64,000 nt of DNA. It comes from Henriciella barbarensis (lineage in GTDB: Bacteria > Pseudomonadota > Alphaproteobacteria > Caulobacterales > Hyphomonadaceae). The notes under the pieces were generated by a model, which was not told the DNA's origin, did not search any database, and saw only the letters and a list, made by a program, of their open reading frames with translations. Of this stretch, positions 1-9,379 are shown in pieces (position 1 is the first letter of the stretch; every line of letters begins with the position of its first letter). The stretch covers positions 62,001 to 126,000 of the forward strand of contig NZ_QWGB01000003.1 in assembly GCF_003576345.1 (NCBI RefSeq). Direction: 5' to 3'. Both the position numbers and the translations under genes were made by a program.

Positions 1-206
1 GATTTGGCGACCTTCTCGCGATCGAACAATGCGCGCTTGCCATCGCGTTTGACAACGATGATTTCTCGAAGCTGAACACGCTCAAATGTTGTGAAACGAC
101 CGCCGCAGACCTCGCACGCACGGCGTCGGCGGACTGCCGTATTGTCCTCAGCCGGACGCGAGTCCTTCACGGCGGTGTTCTCAGCGGTGCAGAACGGACA
201 CTTCAC
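1..206 (-). CDS. nrdR: NrdR transcriptional repressor, 5' part (cut by window edge)
   Basis: N-terminal 68 codons of the NrdR repressor of ribonucleotide reductase genes, a zinc-ribbon plus ATP-cone protein that senses ATP/dATP. The zinc ribbon is complete, with cysteines at residues 3, 6, 31 and 34, followed by the conserved RFTTFER segment and the beginning of the ATP-cone. The start is GTG at 206, seven bases after the glyA stop; the family N-terminus (M-K-C-P-F-C) fits this codon exactly. glyA-nrdR is a common alphaproteobacterial pair, so the two are probably co-transcribed. The rest of the ATP-cone lies outside the window. Confidence 0.93.
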   Translation of the reverse strand, partial: MKCPFCTAENTAVKDSRPAEDNTAVRRRRACEVCGGRFTTFERVQLREIIVVKRDGKRALFDREKVAK

Positions 207-213
207 CTTCTGT

Positions 214-1518
214 CTATCCCAGCGTGTGATAGATCGGGAAGCGTGCGGTCAGCGCTTTCACGTCCTCGGCGATGCGGGCTTCAGCCGCAGCCGAGTCGCC
301 GCTGGCCACAGCATCTACGATTTCGCCGATCCATTCGCCGATCTGACGGAATTCAGCCTCGCCGAAGCCCCGTGTCGTGCCAGCGGGCGAGCCAACGCGG
401 ATGCCGCTGGTGATGGCCGGTTTTTCAGGGTCAAACGGAACGCCGTTCTTGTTACAGGTGATATAGGCTCGGCCAAGGGCCGCCTCGGCATCCTTGCCGG
501 TAACCTTCTTCGGCCGAAGGTCGATCAGCGCAACGTGCGTATCGGTACCATCGGAGACGAGGTCCAGACCGGACGCCTTTGCCGCGTCTGACATGGCGCG
601 TGCATTCTTTACAACCTGCGCGGCATAAGCACGGAAATCGTCGGTGAGCGCTTCACCGAACGCTACGGCTTTCGCGGCGATTACATGCATGAGGGGACCG
701 CCCTGGATACCCGGGAAGACAGCCGAGTTTACCTTCTTGGAGATGGTTTCGTCATTGGTCAGGACCATGCCGCCGCGCGGGCCGCGAAGCGTCTTGTGTG
801 TCGTTGTAGTTGCGACGTGACAATAATCGAGTGGGTTCGGATGTGCGCCGCCGGCCACCAGGCCCGCAAAGTGCGCCATATCGACCAGAAACCACGCGCC
901 GACCTCGTCAGCGATTTCGCGGAATTTGGCGAAATCGATCTGGCGTGGATAGGCAGAGCCACCAGCGATGATCAGCTTTGGCTGGTGTTCCCTGGCCAGC
1001 GAACGGACCTCATCAAAGTCGATGAGGTGTGTGTCCTCACGAACGCCATATTGCACGGCATTAAACCATTTGCCCGACTGGTTAGGCTTTGCGCCGTGCG
1101 TGAGGTGGCCACCAGCATCGAGACTCATGCCAAGAATGGTGTCACCCGGCTTGATAAGAGCTTGGAAGACGGCCTGATTGGCCTGGCTACCAGAGTTTGG
1201 TTGGACGTTTGCATAAGTGCAGTTGAAGAGCTTCGTTGCGCGTTCGATCGCGAGGTTTTCGGCAAGGTCAACGAATTGGCAGCCGCCATAATAGCGCTTA
1301 CCCGGATAGCCTTCTGCGTACTTGTTGGTGAGAACCGAGCCTTGCGCGTCAAGGACGGCCTTCGAAACGATATTCTCCGAAGCAATCAGTTCGATTTCAT
1401 GCTGCTGGCGATCAAGTTCCTTGGCGATCGCATCAGCGAGTTCCTTGTCGGTATCAGTCACACCGGCCGAGAAGAAATGCGTGCGGTCAAAGCTTGCCGA
1501 AGAAGACGTGTCGGGCAT
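214..1518 (-). CDS. glyA: Serine hydroxymethyltransferase
   Basis: 434-residue PLP enzyme that converts serine and tetrahydrofolate to glycine and methylene-tetrahydrofolate in the cytoplasm, feeding one-carbon metabolism. The PLP lysine is K242 in the [14 protein letters not shown] motif. ELIASEN near residue 43 and the C-terminal [14 protein letters not shown] segment are also family hallmarks. Start is the ATG at 1518, with a GAGGAA ribosome site about six bases upstream. An in-frame extension to 1617 has no family support. It lies upstream of nrdR and downstream of hemA, which consumes glycine, so product and consumer are neighbours. Confidence 0.97.
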   Translation of the reverse strand: MPDTSSSASFDRTHFFSAGVTDTDKELADAIAKELDRQQHEIELIASENIVSKAVLDAQGSVLTNKYAEGYPGKRYYGGCQFVDLAENLAIERATKLFNCTYANVQPNSGSQANQAVFQALIKPGDTILGMSLDAGGHLTHGAKPNQSGKWFNAVQYGVREDTHLIDFDEVRSLAREHQPKLIIAGGSAYPRQIDFAKFREIADEVGAWFLVDMAHFAGLVAGGAHPNPLDYCHVATTTTHKTLRGPRGGMVLTNDETISKKVNSAVFPGIQGGPLMHVIAAKAVAFGEALTDDFRAYAAQVVKNARAMSDAAKASGLDLVSDGTDTHVALIDLRPKKVTGKDAEAALGRAYITCNKNGVPFDPEKPAITSGIRVGSPAGTTRGFGEAEFRQIGEWIGEIVDAVASGDSAAAEARIAEDVKALTARFPIYHTLG

Positions 1519-1676
1519 GGTCAATTCCTCATCTTGAGTTTCGAACTGTCTAAGAGGCCTCACGTCCCGGAGCAAGACAGGAGCGTGTGCGACGAATGCA
1601 CCAATGCCCGCGACCACCCATGCTGGATGCGCGCTTGCAATTGGCCATCATTTGGCTTGTTGATGGCGACTTGTAA

Positions 1677-2894
1677 TCAGGCGGCTTCTTCGAGCCCGAG
1701 CTGTTTCCAGACGGCGAGGATCGCTGCAACCAGCTCATCCATCATAACTTCGTCATGTACTGGCCCTGGCGTGAAACGTAGGCGCTCCGTGCCGCGTGGT
1801 ACCGTCGGATAATTGATCGGCTGAACATAGATGCCGAAATCAAACAAAAGCGTGTCAGACAGTGCTTTGCACTTCTCCGGGTCACCGACGAGCAGTGGGA
1901 CGATATGTGTAACGCTATCCATGACCGGGAGGCCAGCTTGCCGGAACTTTTCCTTCAGGAGCGCTGCCTTCGCCTGGTGGTCGGCGCGAAGGGCGCGGCC
2001 ATCTTCGGTGCGTAGCTTGCGAACACTGGCAAGTGCGCCTGCCGCCATGACCGGACAGGTCGAGGTCGTGAAGATAAAACCCGACGCCATTGAACGGATC
2101 GCGTCGATTATGGTGTCGTGTGCAGCAATGTAGCCTCCCATGACGCCATAAGCCTTTCCGAGCGTTCCTTCGATAATGTCGATGCGGTCCATCAACTTCT
2201 CACGCTGCGCCACGCCCGCACCTTCCTCGCCATACATGCCAACCGCATGGACTTCGTCGAGATAGGTAAGGGCATTGAATTCATCTGCGAGGTCACACAG
2301 CTCTTTCAGCGGGCCGACATCGCCGTCCATGGAATAGACGCTTTCGAAAGCGATAAGCTTTGGACGCTCTGGATCGTCATTTTCCATCAGAGCGCGCAGG
2401 TGCTCAATATCATTGTGACGGAAAATACGCCGGTCTGCGCCTGAACGGCGAATGCCCTCAATCATGGAGGCATGGTTCAGTGCGTCAGAATAAATGATGA
2501 GGCCCGGCAGAATCTTGCCCAGCGTCGACAGGGTCGCGTCATTAGCGACGTAACCCGAGGTAAACAGAAGCGCGCCGGTCTTGCCGTGGAGGTCAGCCAG
2601 TTCACGTTCCAGTTCGACGTGATATCGCGTGGTGCCAGAAATGTTGCGCGTCCCGCCGGAACCAGCGCCGAAGCTGTCGATCGCCTCATGCATTGAGTTC
2701 AGGACATCATCATCCTGGCCCATGCCAAGATAGTCATTCGAACACCAGACGGTTATCTCGCGCTCGCCATCTTCAAACTTGGCGGTCGCTTTCGGAAAAT
2801 TGCCGCGGTGACGCTGAAGGTCGACAAAGACCCGGTAACGGCCCTCATCGCGAATATCAGTCAGCGCATCTTCGAACGCCTTGAGATGTTTCAT
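1677..2894 (-). CDS. hemA: 5-aminolevulinate synthase
   Basis: 405-residue PLP enzyme that condenses glycine with succinyl-CoA, the first step of haem synthesis by the C4 (Shemin) route. This route is the alphaproteobacterial/mitochondrial one and is a strong taxonomic marker. The PLP lysine is K247 in [13 protein letters not shown]. The substrate region [10 protein letters not shown] (51-60) and the glycine-rich [12 protein letters not shown] segment (77-88) are intact. Length equals the family norm. Start is ATG 2894, with an AAAGGTG site just upstream; 26 extra in-frame codons upstream show no conservation. The leader contains a nested hairpin (2938-2965). Confidence 0.97.
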   Translation of the reverse strand: MKHLKAFEDALTDIRDEGRYRVFVDLQRHRGNFPKATAKFEDGEREITVWCSNDYLGMGQDDDVLNSMHEAIDSFGAGSGGTRNISGTTRYHVELERELADLHGKTGALLFTSGYVANDATLSTLGKILPGLIIYSDALNHASMIEGIRRSGADRRIFRHNDIEHLRALMENDDPERPKLIAFESVYSMDGDVGPLKELCDLADEFNALTYLDEVHAVGMYGEEGAGVAQREKLMDRIDIIEGTLGKAYGVMGGYIAAHDTIIDAIRSMASGFIFTTSTCPVMAAGALASVRKLRTEDGRALRADHQAKAALLKEKFRQAGLPVMDSVTHIVPLLVGDPEKCKALSDTLLFDFGIYVQPINYPTVPRGTERLRFTPGPVHDEVMMDELVAAILAVWKQLGLEEAA

Positions 2895-2937
2895 CGGCTT
2901 TTCACCTTTCCCGTACTTGGGGCTCGTGAATGACTTT

Positions 2938-2965
2938 CCGGCTATATGGCAAAGCCAACAGCCGG
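2938..2965 (-). promoter_or_regulatory. Nested hairpin in the hemA leader
   Basis: On the minus strand CCGGCT pairs with AGCCGG, and inside it GGC pairs with GCC around a TTT loop. It lies 43 bases upstream of the hemA ATG and downstream of the aldolase gene. No T-run follows, so it does not look like an intrinsic terminator. A role as a leader structure is inference. Confidence 0.35.
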
Positions 2966-3014
2966 TATCCATAGGTGTTTTCCGCTATACCGCTTTTGTC
3001 GCAGCAGCTAGAAA

Positions 3015-3806
3015 TCAGGTATCGTAGCCCGGCGACTGGCGGTCCAGCTTGCGCTTCATCGCTGGCCAGACCAGCTTTTCGGTGAGCGAACCCATACCCG
3101 AACTGTGACCTGTCATGCCGCCCTGCCCGGCCACTTTGCCCTGCAGGTCATCATCGCATTCAAGAACGCCGTCTCGGCCTGCCGATAGTGCCATGACCTG
3201 CATGGAACAGGCACGCTCCAGGAAGAACATGCGGGTAAAAGTCATCGCCGCGGTTTCACCGCAAGTCAGCGTGCCGTGATTGCGCAGCAACATGGAATGC
3301 TTTTCCGGTCCAAGATCGGCGACAAGTCGATCGCGCTCATCAAGATCGAGCGCTACGCCTTCATAGTCGTGATAGGCGACGTCCGCACGGACGATCATCG
3401 CTGTTTGCGAAATCGGAAGCAGGCCTTCCTTCTGCGAGGAGACCGCGACGCCCTGATCGGTATGCAGGTGCATTACTACATTCGCATCATCGCGATTCGC
3501 ATGGATGGCGGAATGAATGGTGAAACCTGCCGGATTGATGAAGTACGGCGTGTCCATCACGATGTTGCCTTCAAGGTCGACCTTGACCAAGGAGCTTGCC
3601 GTGATTTCGTCGAAGAGCATCCCGTATGGATTAATCAGGAAATGATGCTCGGGGCCCGGGACGCGATGCGAGATGTGCGTGAAGATCATGTCGTCCCAGC
3701 CATGCAGGGCTGTGAGGCGGTAAAGCATCGCGCAATCGACACGTGCCTGCCATTCCTCTGCGGAAACAGCATTCTTCACATCAACTGATTTCATATCGTC
3801 CGGCAT
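3015..3806 (-). CDS. Class II aldolase/adducin-family protein
   Basis: 263-residue cytoplasmic protein of the class II aldolase/adducin fold. The histidine pair HLHT (about residue 140) and a later HGTL histidine match the zinc-binding set. In the position where fuculose-phosphate aldolases carry the catalytic glutamate before the IHSAIH segment, this protein has F-T, as in the adducin-like subgroup. Aldolase activity therefore should not be assumed, and the substrate is unknown. Start ATG 3806 follows GGAGG with six bases spacing. It is divergent from nadK (104 bp between starts) and upstream of hemA. Confidence 0.8.
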   Translation of the reverse strand: MPDDMKSVDVKNAVSAEEWQARVDCAMLYRLTALHGWDDMIFTHISHRVPGPEHHFLINPYGMLFDEITASSLVKVDLEGNIVMDTPYFINPAGFTIHSAIHANRDDANVVMHLHTDQGVAVSSQKEGLLPISQTAMIVRADVAYHDYEGVALDLDERDRLVADLGPEKHSMLLRNHGTLTCGETAAMTFTRMFFLERACSMQVMALSAGRDGVLECDDDLQGKVAGQGGMTGHSSGMGSLTEKLVWPAMKRKLDRQSPGYDT

Positions 3807-3910
3807 GTTCGTCCTCCAAGTCTTTGCGCGAACATACAGCAATTGACCCCGTTTGCACTATCCCCCTACGCAAGCTTGACCTTCGCTCCAAGCACAGCGA
3901 CACCACGCAA

Positions 3911-4675
3911 ATGAGTATCAAGATCTCTTTCACCGCGTCGCAGAGGCCAGAAGCGCAGGAAGCCCTGCAACGTCTGAGCCGTCAGTATGGCCAATACTCC
4001 GAAGAGGAAGCAGAGGTCATCGTGGCGCTCGGCGGCGATGGATCAATGCTGAACGCGATGCGGCGGCGCTTCGATGACCGCAAACCGGTCTATGGCATGA
4101 ACCGCGGCACGGTCGGTTTCTTGATGAATGACTATGTCGAGGACAAGCTGGTCGAAAGACTTAACAAGGCCGAAAAAGCCATGCTGGTGCCGCTGCGCAT
4201 GGTAGCGACTGATGTGCATGGAGAACACTTCGAGCGCCTCGCCATAAATGAGGTGTCGCTTTTCCGGGAGACGGCCCAGAGCGCCAAACTGCGCATTCGT
4301 GTCGACGGCAATGAACGTATGACTGAGCTGACTTGCGACGGTATCATGGTGGCCACACCGGCCGGCTCAACCGCCTACAACCTTTCGGCACACGGCCCGA
4401 TCCTACCTATCGGAGCAAACTTGCTCGCCCTGACGCCTGTCAGCGCATTCCGACCTCGGCGTTGGCGCGGCGCGTTGTTGCGCCACGATGCGCGGGTCGA
4501 GTTCGAGATTGTCGAACCGAATCGGCGCCCGGTTTCTGCGGCCGCAGACAATCAGGAAGTGCGCGACATTGCCAAAGTCACGGTCACTGAAGACCGAAGC
4601 AAGCCGCTTACCATGCTGTTCGACCCGGGGCACGCCCTGGATGAGCGCATCCTTCGCGAACAGTTTTCCTTCTAG
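3911..4675 (+). CDS. nadK: NAD kinase
   Basis: 254-residue cytoplasmic enzyme that phosphorylates NAD to NADP using ATP. The family signatures are present: GGDGSML with catalytic D43, the N113-E114 pair, and the long [18 protein letters not shown] loop (149-166). Length matches the short alphaproteobacterial form. Start is ATG 3911; there is no clear Shine-Dalgarno, but the N-terminus fits the family, while an in-frame extension to 3743 runs through the divergent promoter region. Its stop is only two bases from the stop of convergent secF. Confidence 0.93.
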   Translation: MSIKISFTASQRPEAQEALQRLSRQYGQYSEEEAEVIVALGGDGSMLNAMRRRFDDRKPVYGMNRGTVGFLMNDYVEDKLVERLNKAEKAMLVPLRMVATDVHGEHFERLAINEVSLFRETAQSAKLRIRVDGNERMTELTCDGIMVATPAGSTAYNLSAHGPILPIGANLLALTPVSAFRPRRWRGALLRHDARVEFEIVEPNRRPVSAAADNQEVRDIAKVTVTEDRSKPLTMLFDPGHALDERILREQFSF

Positions 4676-4677
4676 CG

Positions 4678-5646
4678 TCAGACGCCCTGGAAGCCTTCAA
4701 CTTCGCGGCGCTGCTTCTCGCCCTGATCGAGGCCGAGCAGGAGTAGCACTGAAGACGCGACGAAAACCGACGAATATGTACCGATGATTACACCAAAGAT
4801 GAGTGCGAAGCTCATTCCGCTGAGCACAGTACCGCCGAAGAGATAGATGCTGAACAGCGCCAGAAGCGTAGTGCCAGAGGTCAGCAAGGTTCGCGACAGT
4901 GTCTGGTTTACGGCAAGGTCGATCACCTTGTCCGGCTCCATCTTCTTGTACTTACGCGCTTCCTCACGGACGCGGTCGAAGACGATCACGGTGTCGTTCA
5001 TAGAGTAGCCGACGATGGTCAGGAGCGCGGCGATGGTCGACAAATTGAACTCAAACTGGGTTAGCGAGAACATGCCCATCGTGATGATGACATCGTGGAA
5101 AAGCGCAGCGACGGCACCAAGCGCATACTTCCATTGGAAGCGCACCGATATGTAGGCCATCATTAGTGCAAGCGCGACGGCCAGCGCCATCAAACCACTG
5201 CGCAGAAGTTCACCAGATACCTTCGGCCCGACGGCGGCACTGCTTCGGACATTAAGGCCGGGGAACGCTTCGTTCAGGGCCGCGCGCACGCGGTCATTCG
5301 CCTGCTGCTGTGCTGTATCCTGGTCCGTGCCCGGCTCAGCTGGCTGGGTGGCAAATCGGATGACGATAACTTCGATAGCCTCGACGCCTGTGCCACGTGC
5401 GGCGTTGACGCCGACCTCGCCAAGGCCAAGACCTCCCATGACTTCGCGGACATCCTCTTCCTGAACACCTTCAGGCTGCTCGATCTCGATGACGGAGCCG
5501 CCAGCAAAGTCGATGCCGAAGTTCATGCCCTTGGTGAAAATCAGGGCAAAGGATGCCGCGATCAGGATCGCTGAGAATAGCAGCGCCGGCAGCCTGAACG
5601 ACATGAAGCGGACATTGGTGCTTTTAGGCCAGTACTGGAGAAGCAT
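4678..5646 (-). CDS. secF: Protein translocase subunit SecF
   Basis: 322-residue inner-membrane RND-type protein that, with SecD, uses the proton gradient to help export proteins through SecYEG. A first membrane helix (about 18-37) leads to the SecF signature GIDFAGGSVIEI, then a periplasmic domain and five more helices from about residue 150, including the charged FDRVREE motif. Start ATG 5646 is nine bases after the secD stop, with AGGGGA upstream. It is the last gene of yajC-secD-secF, the normal proteobacterial order. Confidence 0.96.
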   Translation of the reverse strand: MLLQYWPKSTNVRFMSFRLPALLFSAILIAASFALIFTKGMNFGIDFAGGSVIEIEQPEGVQEEDVREVMGGLGLGEVGVNAARGTGVEAIEVIVIRFATQPAEPGTDQDTAQQQANDRVRAALNEAFPGLNVRSSAAVGPKVSGELLRSGLMALAVALALMMAYISVRFQWKYALGAVAALFHDVIITMGMFSLTQFEFNLSTIAALLTIVGYSMNDTVIVFDRVREEARKYKKMEPDKVIDLAVNQTLSRTLLTSGTTLLALFSIYLFGGTVLSGMSFALIFGVIIGTYSSVFVASSVLLLLGLDQGEKQRREVEGFQGV

Positions 5647-5655
5647 AGCGGTCCC

Positions 5656-7332
5656 CTAAATCGAAAGCTTGCGCGGACGCGCAAGGCGCAGCCACATCGA
5701 AGTAAACCAGCGGGTCACCACGAATGCTGTGAAGACGGAGGTCACGATACCAATAGCCAGCGTCACGGCGAAGCCTTTCACCGGGCCAGAGCCGAGGAGA
5801 TAGAGGATCGATGCGGCGATAAAGGTCGTGATATTGGCGTCAAGAATGGTCGAGAGCGCGCGCTCATAGCCCGCTATGACGGCGGTGGTTGGAGAGCGGC
5901 CATTGCGCTGTTCTTCACGGATCCGTTCAAAGACGATGACGTTCGCGTCCACCGCCATACCGATGGTGAGAACGATACCTGCGATACCCGGCAGGGTCAG
6001 TGTCGCACCGAGGCCAGACAATGCGCCGAGGATCAGCACGATATTGGCAAGTAGTGAGCCGACTGCGAAACTGCCGATCAGGCCATAGGCGATGATCATG
6101 AACACACCGACGAGTGCGAGGCCGATAAGGCTCGCATTTGTACCGGCTGCAATCGAGTCTGCGCCGAGACCCGGGCCGACTGTACGCTCTTCGATGAAGT
6201 TCAGCTTTGCTGGCAACTCACCGGCTTCGATAATGTCGGCGAGGTCCTGAGCTTCCTCAAGCGTGAATTGTCCGGTGATCTGGACGTTGCCGCCCCAGAT
6301 CGGCTCATTGATACGCGGGGCAGACATGACCGTGCCGTCCAGTACAATCGCGAAGATCTGCCCGCGATTGTTTGCGGTCGTCTGACCGAAACGCTCGGCG
6401 CCGGTGCCGTTCAGGCGAAAGTCGACGGCAGGCGAGTTGTCATCTGGGTTTCGCCCCTGGCTGGCACTTGCAATGTCGCTTCCGGTAACGACAGGCGTCC
6501 GGTTGACCAGCATCGGGCGACCAAACTCATCCACGAGCAGTTCAAAACCCGGAGGCGGGCGTGTGGCCTGGGCAGCGTTCACGGCTGACTGGTCCATGTT
6601 CGCCATGTTAAAGGTCAGACGACCTGCCTGGCTGAGAATGTTCTTGATGCGGCGCGGGTCGGCTTCACCAGGCGCCTCAATAACGATCCGCGTATCGCCT
6701 TGTGGGGTGATAGAAACTTCACTGACACCATCAGGGTCGAGGCGGCGACGAATGATCGTGATCATCGTGCCTTGCGCATCGGCTGCAAGCGCCTGCTGTG
6801 CACCTTCGCTGACGCTCACCATGATACGCTGCGGGCCCGCCCGCTCGATTGACAGAACGCGGTCGCTGCCGGTTGCGCCAATCGTTGGATTGATACGACG
6901 CAGACGACGAAGCGCTTCTTCCATGTCTTCCGGGTTGCGCAGCTGGATCGGAAGTGTCGTTCCCTGCTGTTCCGGAACGTCTCGCTGAATGAGCGGGTCC
7001 CTGTTCAGCGCCTGCACGATATCAGTCTGCAGCGTTTCGAGGCGGTTTGCCGCGACCTCAGCCGGATCGATCTGGGTCAGCAAATAGACACCGCCCTGAA
7101 GGTCGAGGCCAAGATTGACCTTGCTAGTCGGCAGGAAGCCGGGCCACCAGGATTCCTCTGCCGCATCCATCTGATCCTGGAATGCAGCAATATCCTGCGG
7201 CGCATCCGATTGTGGTTCGCGCGGCTCAACACCAAGAAACCCATCAGTAAATGCGTTCGGAATAGCCATGAGCGCGCCCCAGACGAGCACGATCAGGATC
7301 AGAGATACTTTCCAGGCCGGAAAATTCAGCAT
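5656..7332 (-). CDS. secD: Protein translocase subunit SecD
   Basis: 558-residue inner-membrane partner of SecF. One N-terminal helix (8-26) is followed by the signature LGLDLQGGVYL, a large periplasmic domain with P1-like repeats, and a C-terminal five-helix block with FERIREE, the counterpart of the SecF motif. Start ATG 7332 has GGGGAGAGG immediately upstream; the 28 extra in-frame codons overlap the yajC end and lack family support. It lies 22 bp after yajC. Confidence 0.96.
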   Translation of the reverse strand: MLNFPAWKVSLILIVLVWGALMAIPNAFTDGFLGVEPREPQSDAPQDIAAFQDQMDAAEESWWPGFLPTSKVNLGLDLQGGVYLLTQIDPAEVAANRLETLQTDIVQALNRDPLIQRDVPEQQGTTLPIQLRNPEDMEEALRRLRRINPTIGATGSDRVLSIERAGPQRIMVSVSEGAQQALAADAQGTMITIIRRRLDPDGVSEVSITPQGDTRIVIEAPGEADPRRIKNILSQAGRLTFNMANMDQSAVNAAQATRPPPGFELLVDEFGRPMLVNRTPVVTGSDIASASQGRNPDDNSPAVDFRLNGTGAERFGQTTANNRGQIFAIVLDGTVMSAPRINEPIWGGNVQITGQFTLEEAQDLADIIEAGELPAKLNFIEERTVGPGLGADSIAAGTNASLIGLALVGVFMIIAYGLIGSFAVGSLLANIVLILGALSGLGATLTLPGIAGIVLTIGMAVDANVIVFERIREEQRNGRSPTTAVIAGYERALSTILDANITTFIAASILYLLGSGPVKGFAVTLAIGIVTSVFTAFVVTRWFTSMWLRLARPRKLSI

Positions 7333-7354
7333 GGCCCTCTCCCCCTCAGAGCGA

Positions 7355-7738
7355 TCAGGACGATTTGGTGTCGTTCGCGGCCGGTGCCGGATCGTTCTTG
7401 CTGCGCACGTCGGCAATCATGGAACGGACGACCCGAACGCGTACGCCGTCGGCAAGCTCTACGGAAAGCTCTTGCTCGGTAACTTTCACAACCTTGCCGA
7501 TCAGGCCGCCTGACGTAATCACCGTGTCACCGCGAACGACCGCTTCGATCATCTGACGATGCTTCTTCTGACGCTGGTTCGCCGGGCGGATAAGCAGGAA
7601 GTAAAAGATCAGGATCAGCGGCACGAAGAAGATGAGCTGACCGATAATTCCGCCGGTTGCCCCACCTGCTTCCTGTGCCGATGCCAGTGGTGCGAGGCTT
7701 GCTGCTGTCAGGGCAGCCAGGACCAGTCTTGAATTCAT
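7355..7738 (-). CDS. yajC: Preprotein translocase accessory protein YajC
   Basis: 127-residue small membrane protein of the SecDF-YajC complex. It has a signal-like N-terminus (1-21), a single helix (about 34-50) ending in LLIRPANQRQKK, then the conserved cytoplasmic beta domain (VVRGDTVITSGGLIGKV) and a polar tail. Start ATG 7738 has GGAGA upstream. It is the first gene of the operon and lies below the structured non-coding region 7739-8114. Confidence 0.95.
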   Translation of the reverse strand: MNSRLVLAALTAASLAPLASAQEAGGATGGIIGQLIFFVPLILIFYFLLIRPANQRQKKHRQMIEAVVRGDTVITSGGLIGKVVKVTEQELSVELADGVRVRVVRSMIADVRSKNDPAPAANDTKSS

Positions 7739-8114
7739 CTTTGTTTCTCCGCGGATTTCAGGCTCGTCGCTATATCTGTGGAGGGCTTACATTGCAAACA
7801 AGACCAATCAATGCGCGATTGCAGTACGGGGCAAACACCGCCCTGCAACAGACAAGTGCTTCTGTTCCTCCAAGCTATCGAGCCGAGACTTACCAAGTCT
7901 GTTTTCCGGCTCGCGTGGCCCGTAAAGTAAAAACGGCCACTCGTCGTTTCCAGTCTGTTGGCGGAAACCGTCGAATGGGAGACCGGGCAAGCCCGCGCGC
8001 CCCCTGAAAACATAAGCGCGCATCGGTCATTCACAATATATATCTTTATTCGATATGGCTTTTATGATAAACGATGTGACGTTCAGGCAGGGCAGGCCAA
8101 TTAGGAACATCAAA
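7739..8114. other. 376-bp non-coding region with five consecutive hairpins
   Basis: This is the only gene-free stretch over 300 bp. It separates yajC (minus) from a secreted protein gene (plus). I see five inverted repeats in a row: TTGCAG/CTGCAA at 7819-7848; CGAGCCG/CGGCTCG with inner AGACTT/AAGTCT at 7879-7913; GTGGC-CGT/ACG-GCCAC at 7915-7940; GTTTCC/GGAAAC at 7946-7968; CGGGC/GCCCG at 7984-7995. An AT-rich stretch (8035-8050) could hold the promoter of the plus-strand gene. No tRNA T-loop, tmRNA tag, RNase P or SRP RNA signature was found. It may be a yajC operon leader or an independent small RNA; the strand is unknown. Confidence 0.5.
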
Positions 8115-8609
8115 ATGAAGAAGATAAAGATAGCTGCAATCGCAATCCTTTGTACGACGTCTATACCCGCAGCCTTTGCTGCAAGTTGGCAACCGTACGG
8201 GCAGCACAGCGCTGATGCGCCTCGTTCAATCTACGCACAGGAAAATGACGGCGTTGCGACGCTTCTTTCGTGCGACGCGAAGGGCGACCTATCCGTAATG
8301 ATCTCCTATGAGGGAGGCGACCTCACCCGAAAGATGAAGGCCAATGCCCCATTTCGACGCACGGTAGATGTCGGCATCGTCCGCGACGGTTCCGACAGCG
8401 CCGAATCTCCGTGGACAATCATTCCAGCGGTGGACCTGATACACACCAAATCCCATGGTGACGCGGGCAAGATTTATAACGCCACAATTCTCGGCGAAGA
8501 CGTGACCGTGAGCATTCAGCGGGAAGGCGACGTCGCGCTCGTGCTCCCAGCTGTGGACGATGTTTTCCGCGCTTTTGCGACAACCTGCTCGCCACCTGCC
8601 GGAGAGTAG
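8115..8609 (+). CDS. Secreted protein of unknown function (paralogue A)
   Basis: 164-residue protein that I do not recognise. A clear signal peptide (KK-basic start, hydrophobic 6-18, likely cleavage after AFA near residue 22) points to export. Two cysteines, one in LLSCD and one near the C-terminus (ATTC), probably form a disulfide. The core shows the pattern SC...DL, then I-G, then a LP..D...F...C ending that also occurs in the next gene, so the two look like diverged tandem duplicates. Start ATG 8115 has TAGGAA upstream; the longer in-frame start at 8055 would bury the signal peptide. Confidence 0.72.
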   Translation: MKKIKIAAIAILCTTSIPAAFAASWQPYGQHSADAPRSIYAQENDGVATLLSCDAKGDLSVMISYEGGDLTRKMKANAPFRRTVDVGIVRDGSDSAESPWTIIPAVDLIHTKSHGDAGKIYNATILGEDVTVSIQREGDVALVLPAVDDVFRAFATTCSPPAGE

Positions 8610-8612
8610 TCT

Positions 8613-8654
8613 CACCAGATGGGCTGAGCGCCAATTGATTGAGTAAATCTGGTG
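8613..8654. repeat. Inverted repeat between the two secreted-protein genes
   Basis: CACCAGAT (8613-8620) is matched by its perfect reverse complement ATCTGGTG (8647-8654), with 26 bases between the arms. It starts three bases after the stop of paralogue A. No T-run follows, so it is at best a weak transcript end or a 3' stabilising structure. Confidence 0.4.
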
Positions 8655-8780
8655 GTCGGGGGCGAGCAGCGCTGGTCGCGTAACCTCGACCGCTAGTATT
8701 ACTTGCTGTTTCACACGGGCTCGATTGACCCGACCGTGGGGATGGGCCAATCCTATCCAGAATTGATTGAGGGGCGAGCT

Positions 8781-9374
8781 ATGAAGATCGCGCTATTTGC
8801 AGCTAGTGTTATGATCATTGCGGGCTCAGGAGCGGCAATTGCTCAGGAGACAGCCGAAGAAGGCTGGCAGGCCAACTCCTGGAAGCGTCAGATCACCTAC
8901 AATGGCGGCAAAGCGAGAGACCTGACCTATGACTTGTACACGTTGCACACAACGGCGACGGACAAACCGGGGCTGATGTTCTCCTGTAGCGAAGAATATG
9001 GCATGAACGTGCTATATAGTTTCGACGCTGTTGACCTGCTGTCTTTGTTCACTGAGCCACAACAGTCACGGCGTCTGCGGTCTATTCCAATGTGGGTCTG
9101 GACGGGCAATTACAGGAACGACTCGGCCTATTACATGGTCCGTCGCTCCGACAAGGTCCTTGCTAACCAGAAGCCAATTCAGTCGGCGATCGCCATGGGG
9201 GCAATTCTGCAAGGCTTGCCTATCCGCATCAAATCGGGTGGCTATTTCGACGTGACACTTCCCCTCCCCCCGCTTGATGAGGAAGTGATGGCTTTTGTTG
9301 AAAATTGTGAGAAAGCGTCGGAGATTGCCGACGAGGTAAAGGCCGCGACAGCTTCCAGGGCTGCCGCAGACTAA
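8781..9374 (+). CDS. Secreted protein of unknown function (paralogue B)
   Basis: 197-residue exported protein, also unrecognised. The signal peptide covers 1-22 with likely cleavage at AIA/QE. It shares with paralogue A the order W, ...SC... (MFSCSEE), a following DL, then I..G...I...G, LP..D, and a cysteine eight residues after the D (ENC). It is longer, with an inserted aromatic segment around WVWTGNYRND. Start ATG 8781 follows GAGGGG. The stop lies five bases from the stop of convergent sufA. A periplasmic or surface role is inference. Confidence 0.72.
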   Translation: MKIALFAASVMIIAGSGAAIAQETAEEGWQANSWKRQITYNGGKARDLTYDLYTLHTTATDKPGLMFSCSEEYGMNVLYSFDAVDLLSLFTEPQQSRRLRSIPMWVWTGNYRNDSAYYMVRRSDKVLANQKPIQSAIAMGAILQGLPIRIKSGGYFDVTLPLPPLDEEVMAFVENCEKASEIADEVKAATASRAAAD

Positions 9375-9379
9375 GATAT

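Noticed and set aside
685-1812. Long plus-strand open frame (375 codons) and a shorter one at 91-591
   Set aside because: They lie antisense to glyA and nrdR, which are conserved along their full length; the plus-strand translations match nothing recognisable and reflect GC-rich codon structure.
7657-8034. Open frames on both strands through the hairpin-rich region
   Set aside because: Low-complexity translations, no ribosome sites, and partial overlap with yajC; the inverted repeats explain the region better.
7739-8114. A known structural RNA (tRNA, tmRNA, RNase P RNA, SRP RNA)
   Set aside because: No T-loop GTTCRA, no CCA end, no tmRNA tag frame, and no RNase P or SRP core sequences were found. 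6S RNA cannot be formally excluded without a covariance search, but the multi-hairpin form does not look like its single rod.
8633-8771. Eleven-base direct repeat AATTGATTGAG at 8633-8643 and 8761-8771
   Set aside because: Short, and the second copy merely contains the ribosome-site area of paralogue B; likely chance.
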